In this document: one piece after another, positions 22,275-34,329 of the stretch
How the letters are laid out: each line of letters starts with the position of its first letter
Numbering within the stretch: position 1 is the stretch's first letter
NCBI RefSeq assembly: GCF_000687475.1
Contig: NC_057317.1
Location: forward strand, 5,456,501-5,520,500
DNA from: Ustilaginoidea virens
Taxonomy: Eukaryota > Ascomycota > Sordariomycetes > Hypocreales > Clavicipitaceae
Length of the DNA stretch: 64,000 bases
Reading direction: 5' to 3'
The notes under the pieces: generated by a model
Databases searched by the model: none
What the model saw: the letters and a program-made list of their open reading frames with translations, nothing else
Told to the model about the DNA's origin: nothing
Made by a program: the position numbers and the translations under genes

Positions 22275-23286
22275 TTCCGTCGCTGGGGGCGGCGAAGCGG
22301 CGAAGTCTAGGGGGAGGAGTTGCCGAGCACATTTGGAGTTGCTATAGAAGGCGATGACATTGGATGATGTTGCAGGAGCTGGAACAGGCGGTGGGAGCGC
22401 ATCCCGATTAGATTTACTTTGTGAGATGAATTCTATGTACTGTGAGGGTGCACCTTGACAGCGTATTCTTGATTTGCTTACTGCTAAAGGTTCTTGGTGG
22501 GCTCGGGCAGCGCACCTAAACCCATCCATCTATAAGTAACGTGACAATGAACAACCTACATAAAGCGATATCTACAAGCTGCACCGAAGAGCATTTTCAA
22601 GAGACCAAACGAAAAAGGACAAAGATTGCTGGCCGACGACAGGATGCCATGTAGCATTCCGAAGTAGATACTGTTCATGAACGACAAGACCTGGTCCTTT
22701 GGCGGACAGCCCGCCGTGTTGCGGTTGGAAGGCGACTGGTGTCCTTGGGGCAAGTCAGATGCGTGGTTGATGGGGCACGGCGCTCTTCCTGAGGACGCCA
22801 TTTTTGCCGCGTCGGGGCTGCAACCACAGGCCCCGGCTGACATGCCGTTTTGCGCTGCACGCCGCGGAAGCGGTCGGGCCGCTGCTAGATGCTGCTCACC
22901 AAGAATCCCGTTGGCCCAGGTGCCCAGCAGGCCGGCAAGGAGCAAAGAGGAAAAGAAGGCTGTTTTCCCGCCTCTTGCTGTGGCGAGCGTGTCGCTGCAG
23001 GTCTTGAGCCCCGACCGGCGTTGCGCCGCAGCCATGTCGATGCAGTCGGTCAATCTCGCGGGATGAAAGATGACAAAAACCGCAGCCGGGCCAGCGGGGC
23101 GGCGGTCTTTGGCAGCAATCGCTGACGCTCGTCGCCAGTGCATGGTTGGGCCCGTCTCTGTCTGTGCTGGTGTACACAGACAGAGCAAGCAAGCGTTAGT
23201 TCTCACGGGTCCCGACATCATGGCTTCGTACAAAGTCCTACCGCTCGTCGCGGACCAACTCACCCTGCTTTATGTGAACCGCCCGT
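22275..23286. other. Intergenic region between convergent genes
   Basis: This is the shared 3' region of the Kelch gene and the minus-strand phosphodiesterase gene. A minus-strand open frame covers much of it, but it begins with GTG, has no recognised domain and sits where two 3' UTRs are expected. I do not call a gene. Confidence 0.45.
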
Positions 23287-24540
23287 CTACACCAGCTGCA
23301 GCCCGAAACAGTTCGCGTAAAACGTCACCGTGCCGCTCCAGTCGGAAAACATGCCCGCCGCACCCACCTGCCTCGCCAGCGCGTCGACATACTCGTACAT
23401 GTCGCCGTCCTTGCTGACCAGCCCCTCCACGCCGCCGTAGTAGTAGTCGCCCTTGGCATGGACCGCCGCGAGCGGACCGGATCGCTCCAAGCTCCAGGTG
23501 ATGAGCCGGAGCCCCAGCTCCTTGGCCCTCTTCGCATACGCACTCGGCACCATCCTGCCCCGGTCAACCTCCACCAGGTAGTGCATCGGGGGAGCCATCG
23601 TCCGGATGCCCTCCCTGGCATAGCGCGTCAGGTTCTCGACGGCCTCGGCCATCCGGCCCGGCCCGTTGCCCGACTGGTCAAGGAGGATGGCGTGGGCGCC
23701 GTATTCCGGCTCCTTCTCGAGCCAGTAGCGTACGGACGCGGGTTCGAAGCTCTGAGCCATGACTCTCGACGCCGGGACGCCGGCCCCCTTGTACGCGTCA
23801 ATCATTTGCTGGGCAAACATGTCGTGGGTGTAGTTGCCCGCAAAGGGCATGGGCACCTCGGGAGCCTTGAGCTCGGGCGTGTGGTGAAGGCCCAGCGATT
23901 CGACCATGGCGATGTGCTCCTCCAGGTCGAGGAGCTTTCCGCACGTCGAGTACAAGTCGGTGCGCCAGCTGGGGGTGCCGCCGAGAAAGTCCCCGGGGGT
24001 CGTGGCGCTCGCGTTGAACCCGTCCATCTTGGCGCAGAGAGACTTGTACTCGGCGAGCGTGAGGTCGCTGGTGCAGCATCGCGCCGAGGCTGGCTTGCCG
24101 TCGCTTGCCGGGGCGAAGGGCTTTGCGCACTTGGCGTTCAGGCTAGGGATGCTTACCACGTTGGTCGTCGTGTGCAAGTCGCACTGGCTGTGGCGGCAGA
24201 CGAGTTGGCGATCCCGGGTGAAGGTGACGTCGCATTCGAGCACACCGGCGCCCATGCGCGCCCCGGCCATGTTGGACTCTTTGGAATGTTCGGGGAGTTG
24301 CAGGCAAGCACCGCCCCGGTGGCCGATTGAGAACATGGACGGCCTCATGGTCAGCTCTTGGCAGGACATGAGCCTGGACTTGAGCGGGCCCTCAGTCATG
24401 TTGTTGACCAGATAGTATGGTCTTGGTCCCAGGTCGATACGTCTGATGACGATGGGGTTGCGGTGGCCTGGACAAGGCGACGCCGAGACACAGCTGACGG
24501 CAGCGACGCCGACCAGCAGAGACGAGACGGCGGCATGCAT
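23287..24540 (-). CDS. Secreted glycerophosphodiester phosphodiesterase (GDPD family)
   Basis: A single-exon protein of 417 residues that should hydrolyse glycerophosphodiesters to glycerol-3-phosphate and an alcohol (EC 3.1.4.46-type), outside the cell or at the wall. Residues 1-20 form a signal peptide ending CVSA. The GDPD catalytic motif reads SIGHRGGACLQLPEHSKES (His74, Arg75, Glu84). Metal and catalytic residues follow in LECDVTFTRD (Glu102, Asp104) and VCRHSQCD (His117). Several cysteines and N-glycosylation sites (NMT, NAS, NYT, NLT) fit secretion. Later blocks such as VMAQSFEPASVRYW match the TIM-barrel end. A role in phosphate or choline scavenging is possible but not shown. Confidence 0.9.
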   Translation of the reverse strand: MHAAVSSLLVGVAAVSCVSASPCPGHRNPIVIRRIDLGPRPYYLVNNMTEGPLKSRLMSCQELTMRPSMFSIGHRGGACLQLPEHSKESNMAGARMGAGVLECDVTFTRDRQLVCRHSQCDLHTTTNVVSIPSLNAKCAKPFAPASDGKPASARCCTSDLTLAEYKSLCAKMDGFNASATTPGDFLGGTPSWRTDLYSTCGKLLDLEEHIAMVESLGLHHTPELKAPEVPMPFAGNYTHDMFAQQMIDAYKGAGVPASRVMAQSFEPASVRYWLEKEPEYGAHAILLDQSGNGPGRMAEAVENLTRYAREGIRTMAPPMHYLVEVDRGRMVPSAYAKRAKELGLRLITWSLERSGPLAAVHAKGDYYYGGVEGLVSKDGDMYEYVDALARQVGAAGMFSDWSGTVTFYANCFGLQLV

Positions 24541-25827
24541 TGCGATGGTGTTGCGGATGCTTCATCTAGGGATGAGCAATGATGCGTCCTTGGGTGCCGG
24601 TGTCCCCCCTCCCAGAGCGGGACGCGTATGTAAAATATGCTGCCAAGTTCACCGACTCTTCTTCAGTCCGGTCGTGCCGCCAGCCTTGGATAGAGTTCGC
24701 CAAGGCGCCGAATCTGACAGGCATTCCTAGCCGGACGGAGCTTTGGACACACACGGTTTGCTTTGCAGATTGAAGCCTGAGCAGAACCGTCTAGTGCTTG
24801 TTCCGCAGAAAAGCATGCACCCGGGATGGCGCTGTAGCCAGGAATGACGTGAACTAGTCTCCACGGGCCGCCCGCCAATATCTTGAATCCCGGGGTGATT
24901 GTTATTTTGCAAGTCTTTTCGTCTAGTAGTAGGGCAGGCCTGCTGGATGCCTGGCCTCCCAAGCCCGCCCACGTGGACTTGCCGATCTCTTCCGCCAAAT
25001 GGCCGCCACTGGGTAGATCTATCTGGCTGACACGAAACGCCCGGGTCTGATTCCGTAAGAGCGTTTTATCCGCCCCAACATTCATCCTCAAACAAGAGCG
25101 AGAGCTTTTGTGTCCGGTGGGTGCGCGCGCTACGAGATGGGTGCTCACCTCACCTCGCCAGCTGAGGCATTGAAACCACCTGCAATAACAGTTGCCGCTT
25201 TCGGGATGGGGTTTTAAGAGAACTCGGCCTGCAACGCATGTTTGTGGTTCAAGGGCAAGTCGCCGAACATGTGGTACAGACGTCGTGCGTGGGCGAGTTG
25301 AGCAGCGTGATTCGTCAGGATTGGGAGACAACCGGAACCTTGGCCTTTATCAGGGCTTTTATCCATCAGCTTCACTTTCCCAGGCGAATTACGTACCAAA
25401 GACCTACCGTGTCACAGCAGGGAACTATTGTGCATGTTTAGCTGTGCTAGCTAGCTTCCGCTTCCAGTAACGGGTTCGCCGTGTGAGCCGACGAGGGACA
25501 GAACTCCAGGAGTTCCATTGCCGTTGAGAACAGGAGAGGGAGCGTTTCTTGTTGGCTAGGAGAGTTTTCCACACGGCCATAATAGAGCATGGAAGAGATT
25601 ATCCGACTTCTCGATTGACGGCAAGGTCGGGCGCTTGTAGAGCACTCACTTGCCTAATCCGACGACAGCGCACTCCGTAGCGTAGCATCAACTTCGAAAT
25701 GGATAAAAACGCCAAATGCAATGCGCTGCATAGTAAGCCGTGACCTGTCTCCTGTGTCATCCTCGTCATTTTGACACGACTATCTCGCGATGTAGGCCTA
25801 TTCCCCGGCAATCTCCATCAGTGAGAG
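24541..25827. other. Intergenic region upstream of the GDPD gene
   Basis: About 1.3 kb lies between the GDPD start and the 3' end of the GH18 gene, both on the minus strand. Long open frames exist on the minus strand but begin without ATG and have no recognisable domain. No repeat stands out. Confidence 0.45.
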
Positions 25828-27130
25828 TCACAGCTCATCTCGGTCCGTATTATTATCCCCTAGCCTTTCCAATTCATCGACCGTGGCTGAAAGCAGGGAA
25901 AATTGCGGTGCATCTTCTCCCAGCCCCCAAGCGAATACGCCGCCCAGCCTCTGCGGCCGCACAATATCGTCGAATTTGCGCGGAATCACCTTTTCCGTGT
26001 CAAATGTCCACCAACGTCTCTCCGCAGGGTCCAGGTAGCCGTAACTGCCGTCTTCAAAGTATCTGCCGTCGGCCATGGCGCGCGCAAATGACGGCGCGAG
26101 TTCCTCGGGTACCGCATCGTGCCAGCTAAAAGCACCAGTCCTGCCTAGGTCTGCTCCCGTGTCCGGGTCTTCGAGGACCTGCGTCGGACATGCCAGAGGA
26201 TCGCCGTAATCGCATTCTTCCGTCATCGCCCACTTCACGTAGTATGCGAGTCCCAGGTTCAGCATCTGCGGGGGGGCCCCTCTTTCTCTGTACGTCTGGA
26301 TAGATGCCAACGATGCTGCAACGCCGCTGTGGTGTTTGACGACTGTGTCACGCCTGTTGAGCAAGTCGTAGGTCATGACGTTGATAAAGTCAACCTGTTC
26401 AACAATGCGCGGTAAGGTGTCCGCCGTGAACGCCATCATGTCTCGACTCAGGCCAGGAACTGCGATGGACAATATCTTGTCTGGGCCAATCGCCCTGCGT
26501 AGATCCATCAACAGCTGCACGAAAGCTTCAATTTCCCACGCTCGTTTTTCATTTGGAATGATCTTGTAGTCGTCGCGATTGCCGCTGTGGGAGTAGCTTA
26601 GATTAGCCAGCCATGCATGACAGGTTGCATCGTTGGCTACAAGACATCTCACCCTGGATACTCCCAGTCAATGTCCACGCCATCAGCACCAGCACCGTCA
26701 ATCATTTTCCTCACATTTCCACACCATCTTGATCTTGAAGCTTCGTCGCGACACGCTGTCTCAAAACCTTGGGAATCACCCCACCCGCCAACCGCCACCA
26801 TGATTTTGGTTCCCGGATTGAACTGATTGCGTACCTGCGTCACCGAGGTAAAGAGTGGAAAGTCTGGGTGTTCATCTTCAGAGTTGAAGACATCAGACCT
26901 CATAAAGGCTAGAGCGACATGCGTGATATGGTCTCTCAGGCTCTTATTCGATGGAACCACATTGTGCTGTCTGTTTGTGACGGTTAGGCCTGGTACAAAT
27001 TTGCCTGCAAGTTTGCCACTGACCCTGTAAGATACATGATGCATCTGATAGGAGAAGAATCAGAAGCTACGGCCATAGTGGCCTGGGCAAACAGAAGCAG
27101 AAATACTGCGCAGCTTTTCGAGCATCTCAT
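25828..27130 (-). CDS. GH18 chitinase-like protein with signal peptide and C-terminal RDEL
   Basis: Glycoside hydrolase family 18 enzymes cleave beta-1,4-N-acetylglucosamine linkages in chitin or N-glycans. Exons 27130-27024, 26970-26653 and 26584-25828 join into 393 residues. The introns are 53 bp (donor GTCAGT) and 68 bp (GTGAGA). The first splice joins CIMYLTG to QHNVVPSNKSL and the second restores DWEYPGGNRDDYK. Residues 1-22 form a signal peptide (hydrophobic core VFLLLFAQ). The catalytic motif DGVDIDWEYPG places the acid at Glu139, with Asp135 and Asp137 present. The barrel continues through FINVMTYDLLNRRD and ends with GGVFAWGLGEDA. The last four residues are RDEL, resembling an ER-retrieval signal, which is unusual for a chitinase expected to be secreted. 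Confidence 0.93.
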
Positions 27131-27670
27131 GTTGGCTTGACGAATATGGCCGCTTGACTCAAATCCGAAAGGAGCAGATAACAGACTCGAAAGTTGGTAA
27201 GATTTGAAAGACTATATGCGGTTCTGCGCAGAAGCCCTTTCTTTTCCTCAACTTTATATACGTAGATTTGATGATATCACAGGTCCGACGTTTGCTCACT
27301 CTTGCAGTTTTGGAAACCAACCGAAAAGCACCGTGCGCAATGCCGCTTCCAGCATTTTCACACTGTCCTGATCAAGTTTGACAAAAAACAAAGCATCGCA
27401 AAAAGAGAGTCCCCCAAGCCCGGAAGTGCAAAAAAAAAAAAAAAAAAAAGGAGAAAAAAAAATTGCCCAGCGCGATTCCCTGGCAACAAAGTTGTTGATT
27501 CCCCGGCTGCCAGAGTACAGCCACTCCAAAACCCAAGGAGTCATGACAAAGGTGCAGAGAGCCACGAGTAGTTGATTGTTATTTGGTTTTTTTTTATTTT
27601 TTTATTTTCCCTGCATCGTCCCTCTGCCGCAGCATCGCTCCGTCCGCCAGCGGCCCTGTGCGACAGCACC
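27131..27670. other. Divergent promoter region, GH18 gene and JIP5
   Basis: This 540-bp spacer drives both genes. On the GH18 side a TATATAAAG box (plus-strand 27252-27260) lies about 125 bases before the ATG. The middle contains an A run at 27430-27449, and a T-rich block at 27588-27609 lies before the JIP5 start. Confidence 0.6.
27252..27260 (-). promoter_or_regulatory. TATA box of the GH18 gene
   Basis: Read on the minus strand the sequence is TATATAAAG, about 125 bases upstream of the start codon at 27130. Confidence 0.5.
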
Positions 27671-29057
27671 ATGTTTGAGAACCTCTGCACCCTGCCTTTG
27701 CAGTCGGACGTGTTTGCAACCGCCTTACACCCTACCGAGCCGCTGCTTACGGTCGGTCTCTCGAGCGGTCATGTAGAGACGTTTCGGCTCCCACCCAGCA
27801 ATGGCTCCGACGCAGATGACGACGCAGATACAAGCGTGATGAGCGATGGCAAAGGCATGGTAGACACTGTCTGGAAGACTAGAAGGCATAAAGGAAGCTG
27901 CAGGTGTCTGGCCTACGGTCATGATGGCACAGGTAGGTTACATAGGGAGAGCACATTCGCGATTACCCCCAAGTTGCTTGCCTTCTAACGTTATATGCCC
28001 AGCCATGTACTCTGCCGGAACCGACTCCCTGGTGAAATACTTTGATCCCAGTAGCGGAAAAGTCGCCTCGAAAGTAGCCATTCCAAGCACGACGTCGGTC
28101 CCAGACGCCCCGACCCTACTTCACGTCCTCAATCCGCAACACCTCCTCTTGGCAACCGATTCTGGAGCTCTGCACATAATTGATCTCCGGGATGGCGCCC
28201 CGGGTAGAAAGCCAGCGCAAACACACTTCCCTCATTCGGACTACGTCTCGTCCGTCACACCTCTGCCCCCTTCGGAAGAAAGCACCAGCGGATTCTCCAA
28301 GCAATGGGTCAGCACGGGGGGCACAACGCTGGCAGTAACTGATGTGCGACGCGGCGTCCTAGTCCGCAGCGAAGATCAGGAGGACGAGCTCCTGAGTGCG
28401 TGCTTCATGCCGGGCATGGGTCCCAAAAGCAAGCGGAACAACGGTGTCGTAGCCATTGGGTCCGGAAGCGGCGTCCTGACCCTCTGGGATAAAGGGTCAT
28501 GGGACGACCAGCAAGAGCGCGTTATAGTCGATGGCGGCAAGGGAGGCGGCGAGAGCATCGATGCTATAGTCCCAGTGCCCCAGGATATGGGGCTGGGGAA
28601 AAAGGTTGTTTGCGGGGTTGGTGACGGAAGTCTTCGCATCGTTGATCTCGTCCGTCGGGAAGTCAACAGGTCGGGTAACCTTCGACATGATGACTTGGAA
28701 GGTGTTGTGTCTCTCGGGTTCGACTGTCATAACAGACTGATTAGTGCCGGTGGGAGGATGATCAAAGTATGGGGGAAGTTGTCCGAGTTGCAAGAGGAAG
28801 AAAGTGACGACGAGGGTGATGATGATAAAATCGAGAAGGAAGAGGAGCGAGGCGGCCATGCGAAAAGGGCGGCTGAATCGGATGACGATGACGATGGCGA
28901 TGGCGATGATGATGACGAGGACGACGAGGACGACGACAGCGAGGGAGATGGCGTACAAGAGATGAAGCAGCGGGCCAAGAGGCGCAAGGAGTCGCAAAAG
29001 CGTAAACTAGGGCCTATGGGTGCTCATGGAATTATGGCCTTTGATGGGATTGACTAG
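27671..29057 (+). CDS. JIP5: WD-repeat protein JIP5
   Basis: Jip5 is a nucleolar WD-repeat protein needed for large ribosomal subunit biogenesis in yeast. Two exons (27671-27932 and 28003-29057) give 438 residues; the 70-bp intron splices YGHDGT to [17 protein letters not shown]-type blades include [58 protein letters not shown] and [13 protein letters not shown]. The C-terminal 100 residues are a highly acidic Asp/Glu tract followed by a basic [18 protein letters not shown] segment, which suits a nucleolar protein. The starting block [20 protein letters not shown] is typical of the family. Confidence 0.93.
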
Positions 29058-30190
29058 TTGGACGAGGAACTGTCTCGAGTTTATGGGCGTTGAATCGAGT
29101 TTGCGGCATGACATGACGAGCTGCTAGGCAGAAACGGGAAAAGCATTCTACACCGATGACCGCGACCTGATGGCATAGTTTGGCGCAAATGCAATGCGGC
29201 TCCTTGCCGTCCTGTTTCCAACCGTTGATAGTTGGTGCTATCTACAGACAAGGGCACAGGCTCCCACACGTCGCAAGGGCTATTCTTCTCTCCATCTCGT
29301 CTCTTTCAAAGAAAATAAAATGAGAAACCATGCAGCAGACAACAAGAGTCCGCGCGTTTGCTGTTTTGCATCCTTCCCTACACTGGCCCTCCATACATGC
29401 ATGCAGTTCAAGCAAAGCTCTTCGTGGAACATGTTCCCTGACACAAAACAGACATGCCGCCCATGGCGACATGTTTGAACCCATGGGAGCGCAAAACCAA
29501 AACGACGCTGTAAGTGCTGCGAACGGACAGTCTTCGGCTTCGCACGTAGCTAGACGGGGCCGCAAAGCACATGCTGTGCGCTGATGTCGCAAAAGGGGGG
29601 CGGTAGCATGAAAGCTGGGGGTCGTTGTGGACAGCAGCCATGTGGCAGAACAGACAGCATCCTGAAACGACACGGCCTGTATGTTCCCCCGAAGGATAGG
29701 GTCGTGGTTGCTTTGTGAATCTTTCCGGTGTGGCCTGCACCGAACAAGTGCTCCTGACAGGAATTCTGAACCTGCTCAGGCTGCCTCTGATAAAGCCTCT
29801 TGCTCTGTATCTGTAGCATAGGTGTTGCTGCCAGGATCACCCGACTTTCATGGCAAGTAGGAAAACGCCCGTTTTCATGGAAAGTGGAATACCCCGTTTA
29901 GTAAATAGAAAAGGAATGTCGCACTTGGCATTCGAGGCTTCGAACGGCGGCTTGATCCGAAGATAAGATAAAATAAAATAAAATAAAATAAAATAAAATA
30001 AAATAAAATCAATAAAGCGCACGGCGGCGTAAAACCAAGCAAGTTATATTCTCGGATACCGAGGGACCTCAAAACAGATGAAAAGAAAGGGACGGCCGTT
30101 TGATATCCCGGGGGAGGGGAAAATGCCACCCAGGTACTAGCTTGTTGGATGTAAAATTTGCATTTGCCCATGAAGCCCGCCGAAGAACGT
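29058..30190. other. Intergenic region between convergent genes
   Basis: This is the 3' region of JIP5 and of the truncated reductase-like gene. An AATAAA element occurs at about 29314, roughly 260 bases past the JIP5 stop. A (TAAAA)n array lies at 29967-30009. No coding sequence is supported. Confidence 0.5.
29967..30009. repeat. (TAAAA)n microsatellite
   Basis: About eight to nine perfect TAAAA units lie about 180 bases past the stop codon of the truncated reductase-like reading frame. Confidence 0.92.
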
Positions 30191-31228
30191 TCAAACCCCA
30201 GGGAGATGAAGATAGCTCCATTGCGCCGTGTCATCTTGGTCGCGTCGTTCGGTCAAACGCGCCATGGCTACATCGCCAGAAGGTGCGGAAAAGCGCTTCG
30301 GCATGCTCATGGTCAAATCTTCGTCGTATATGATGACTTCAGGAAGCACTCTCGGGTCGCGAAAGGACGTGGTGCGAGGCGATTTACGAGAGCCGCCCCG
30401 GGTTGCCGAGTCCCGGCGCTGAGGCCTGTCTGATTTGCTCTTGCTGCTGCTGCTGCTGCTGCTGCTGCGGCTGGCATCCCCGACGGCACTGCTGCCGGAC
30501 ACGCTGCCGTGTCTTGCGGGGCATGCGTCGAGGAGGAGAGGCATCATCTCCGACGCGCTGTAGGTGGTGGGGATGCAGACGTGAGGAATCCCCTTGCGAC
30601 AGCCAATGGCTTTGGCCAAGCCCAGGGCCGAGGCGCCGCCCACGCTGATGACGACGTCTCGGTCGTCTATGCGGGCCACGGCTTCGTCGACGACGCGCGC
30701 AGGCACGTTGACGACGGCCGAGTCGAGGATCCGGGCGTGGAGGCTGGGGATGAGGCCCTGGATCCGGCGGGCGAGCGTGATTCTGGACGGGCTGGAAACG
30801 ATGAGCGGCGAGGTCACGCCGAGTCGCTCCAGCTCGGTCGGCAGGCGCGCGAGCGTGCCGGAGCCGTAGACTATCCGGGGTGAAGGCGTCTCCGGATGGG
30901 AGGACCGGTGGGACCCTTCGGTTCGTGTCGACTTGGACGAGGCGCCGTACTCGGAGCGCGGCGACTTGACGTGCGGTTTCCGGGCCTGGGAGCCGGAGCG
31001 CGAGCCACCAGCTGGTGGTGCTGAGGACGAGGTGCGGTTGGTCTCGGCTCCAGCAGCGCCAGCAACTGCAGGAGTGGCAGATGAGCTACCACCAGCAGCT
31101 ATGCCGGCGCTCCCGGGCGGCAGCAGCTGGTTCGAAGTCGGCGAGAGGGCAGCAGAGCCGGCTGAGCAGGCACTTGTTGCGCCCGACGGTCCGGCTGAAG
31201 ACGGGTTGGGTTTGGCGTCTGTGTTCAT
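30191..31228 (-). pseudogene. Iron-dependent alcohol dehydrogenase / maleylacetate reductase-like frame, C-terminal half missing
   Basis: The first ATG in the frame is at 31228, giving 345 residues. The first 115 or so are Ser/Ala/Pro-rich low complexity. From RIVYGSGTLARLPTELERLG the protein follows the N-terminal Rossmann domain of maleylacetate reductase and related enzymes, including DRDVVISVGGASALGLAKAI and GIPHVCIPTTYSASEMMPLL. A serine- and arginine-rich insertion of about 50 residues interrupts the domain. It resumes at FRDPRVLPEVIIYDEDLTMS and breaks off after FSAPSG, just before the metal-binding helical domain. The next 27 residues match nothing and end at a stop. No C-terminal domain is visible downstream. 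A broken gene is the simplest reading; a functional half-protein cannot be excluded. Any reductase activity would be lost. Confidence 0.7.
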
Positions 31229-33435
31229 CAAGCCCTCGCAGAACAAGAGGCGAGCGCCTTTGTGACGATGCCGCGGGTGTCGATTCAAAACCAAAGCAAA
31301 ACCTTTCCTGGCTTCGCAGTCACGGGCGTCTCAACGGGGCTTGGTCGGGTCGGGGTTGACGAGTATGAAGGGTTGACGAGGGCCGGGTTGGCGACTGTCG
31401 GCACTGATGAATGGGGCCGGGTATCGAAACCTCCCTCCCTTACCTCCCTCACCTCCCCCTCCTCAATATATTTTCGGGCATCCTTGTTTGTCCCTGATAT
31501 CCATCTGTCGCTCGACATGCCCGCAAGAGCCATGAAACAGCGCACAGAAACATGGGCACCAAGTGGGCACACTGGGGACCGGACACACCAGCGGCAAAAA
31601 GAATGCATCGGAGCGACGGAAAGAGGCAAGGCGGGAACCCAGAATGCAATCCCCCCTCCTCCTCCCGTTCAGGGTCAGCAGCAGTCAGGGACTGAGGAGG
31701 CCTCGATGGCCGTGCTAATGTCGCCTTTCAGCCAGTTTCCCATCCCTGGCAGGGGGAAAAGGTGGGGGGAGGGGGGTTTGGCGACCAACCTTTGGCCCCA
31801 TGTGTTGCGGTAAGCTGGTTCTAGTCGGGTCAAATGGTCAAGCTGGTCAAGCTGGGCGTTGCGCCCTCTCGACGGATCCCAATGGATCACAAGTCGTTGT
31901 TTTATTTTTTAGTGCCAAAACCAGGCGTTGCGTTGCGTTGCATTGGTTGGCAGCAGGAGGGGGAGCGAGGCAAGACGTGGGACAAGCTGGACCAGTGATT
32001 TGCTAGAGGAGGGGATGAGGTGGGGAAAAAGGGGGGTGTCCTGGAGGGGGGTGTCTCCAGGGGGGCGTGTGGGTCGGGGGTTTGGTCTTGCCCAAGGGTG
32101 TCCCGCGCCGGCAAAGCCAGGACGGAGATTCCTGTCCGGCCACGCTGGGGTGGAAGAGTACGAAATCAGGGTCTGGAAAAGACGGGCATCTTGGTGGAAT
32201 TCACCACCTTTTCCCAAAATCGCCATCCTTTTGCGGTGGGATTTTAGCATCGACGCCCACATTTTTCCAGGGTACTGCAACACCCTGGCACCCTGGCACC
32301 CTGGCGCACCACTTATCCCTACACACCGGTAAACCCAACAGATCCGTTCCCGCCCCACACATGGTCGACAAGCAGGTACTGAGGCAGGCAAGTAAGTACC
32401 TAGGTACCTGGGCAACAGGCAGGCACCAGACCTAACCTACCAGGGATACGGTGATACGGGTGATGAAAGACCGGCAAAGCCCGAGAGATGCTTGGGGAGT
32501 ACGGAGTACGGAGTGCTCATGCTTGGGTCAAGTGCTACTGCAAGTAAGCGGGAACCTTTACGGCCAATGTCTGTTTGGCTCCATGTCCAATTGTCCTCGT
32601 CGGTGCGCGATTGGACCGCCTTCTGATTCGTCCATGTCTTGCAGGAACTCCCCCCTCCGCACCCCACACCAAAGCCCTGGCAGTGGCACTATCAAAAGTC
32701 GAAAGTCGCAAAAACCAACCCAATGCACGCGCGAGGAGACGACGAGCCATCCAAGTTCTCGAGTCATTCACATTTTTTTGTGCCAAAGCAGGAAGTGGCA
32801 AGGTGGCTTGAGCCTTGTGCTGGGACGGGACACACGAGGCTCAACCCATTTCCTGGTCGAGATACTCCGCCCTCCGTTCCAGCCTCCAGGTAGGCAGGCA
32901 TCCCATGCCGCGGCCCCGGTGCGTTGGCTCTCATGCACGGGCTTGTCTCGAAAGCGTAAGCGTGCCTGCGGTGACGACGACGACGACGACGATGATGGCC
33001 TTTTTCCCTGCCGATCAATCCATGGCACTTGTCGCCAGACTCCGGGTTGTCGAGAGAAATGCATCGCTGGGAGGCGGCATGTATCCGTTCTTTTTCTCCC
33101 CTCTAGAGTGTCATGATGTTTTCTGCGACACCCGTTTTTTCGGTTTCGTTAGAATGCTGTGCCACCACTGGATAAGTACACTGGCACGGGTGACGGCACC
33201 ACCTAACCAGGCATCCCAGTCGCAGAACCTCATGGGGCTCTTTCTCAAGTCTATTCGGCGGACCGATTGGCTGAAGCAACTAAACAGCACACGCTTACCA
33301 CATCGTCCACCAAAGCATAGCTTCCAGCACTATATTCTGCCGCCAAGAATGCTGCATCTATTACATCGACGTATATATCGACTCGGACTAAAACTAGATT
33401 GCAAAATATCACTCGAGAGCGGCAACCTACATACA

Positions 33436-33460
33436 CATACTATACTATACTATACTATAC
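33436..33460. repeat. (CTATA)n microsatellite
   Basis: Four to five tandem CTATA units in the gene-poor, transposon-containing region. Confidence 0.88.
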
Positions 33461-34329
33461 GGCTGGTTATCCTATATAGGCTGCGCATCAAGACCGCTCT
33501 TAAGCACGCCGATAGTTTCATAGCTGGTTACGACTAGGATGCCGGTAGAATTATGCGACCTTGCTTGTGTACCCACTCACTAATATAATAGTAGCAGATG
33601 GCTTCACAAGGCACTGACCAACTCCCGTGAGCAGCTGGGCCTACTAGTAAATACCCTCCCCCCCTCTGCCTTGCCCTGACGGCATGGCAAGGCAGCAGTC
33701 AATGCCGCTGCAGATGCAGGCTGTGCAAGGGAGTCCAGTCCCATCCACCATGTCCCTGGATGTTCCTGGCGAGGAACTGGCAAGGCGACGCGGGTCGAGG
33801 CAAGCTTCAACAAGCCCCCATGCTCGCAAGTAGGATACCCACGACGCTTGTTCAGATTTTTCGTGCGTTGCACGCGTGCAAGTGGCGTTAAGGAGGACAT
33901 GCCGCCACCCAGCCATGCGCAAGCTCATCGAGGGACCGTCACTCCACGTTATTCGCAGACCGACGGCTCACCGCGTTGCGAATGGAAAAAGCGTGTCCCG
34001 TTTGCATCAATATTTGCCGCCCACAACATACGCAATGCTTGTTTCTCCAATGACGCCATTCTACCCGTTGCGGGTCTCGAGGAAGCCGGTATGGGTCATG
34101 GACGCAATCGAGACGGAGTGTCCAATCTCCATCAATTCGAAAGCGCGGATGGTGAAAAGGGCGCTCAAGAGCCATAGTTTCCCTTTGCTGCTTGCTGTAA
34201 AGCAAGCACCTCTGACTTTGTTGTTGTTGAAGTTGTAATTGTGGGCTGGCGTGTGGCTTTTCAAATAATAGGCCCCTCCGAATAGCTTAATCAGGTACAA
34301 AGTAGCCTTACGAGGATCAGCGCGTAGCT

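Noticed and set aside
22556..23263. 235-codon minus-strand frame between convergent genes
   Set aside because: Opens with GTG, has no recognised domain and occupies expected 3' UTR space; one hydrophobic stretch is not enough.
24663..25331. 222-codon minus-strand frame
   Set aside because: Without an ATG at its start and without a domain.
28497..28997. Hydrophobic minus-strand frame resembling a membrane protein
   Set aside because: It is the antisense reading of the acidic tail of JIP5.
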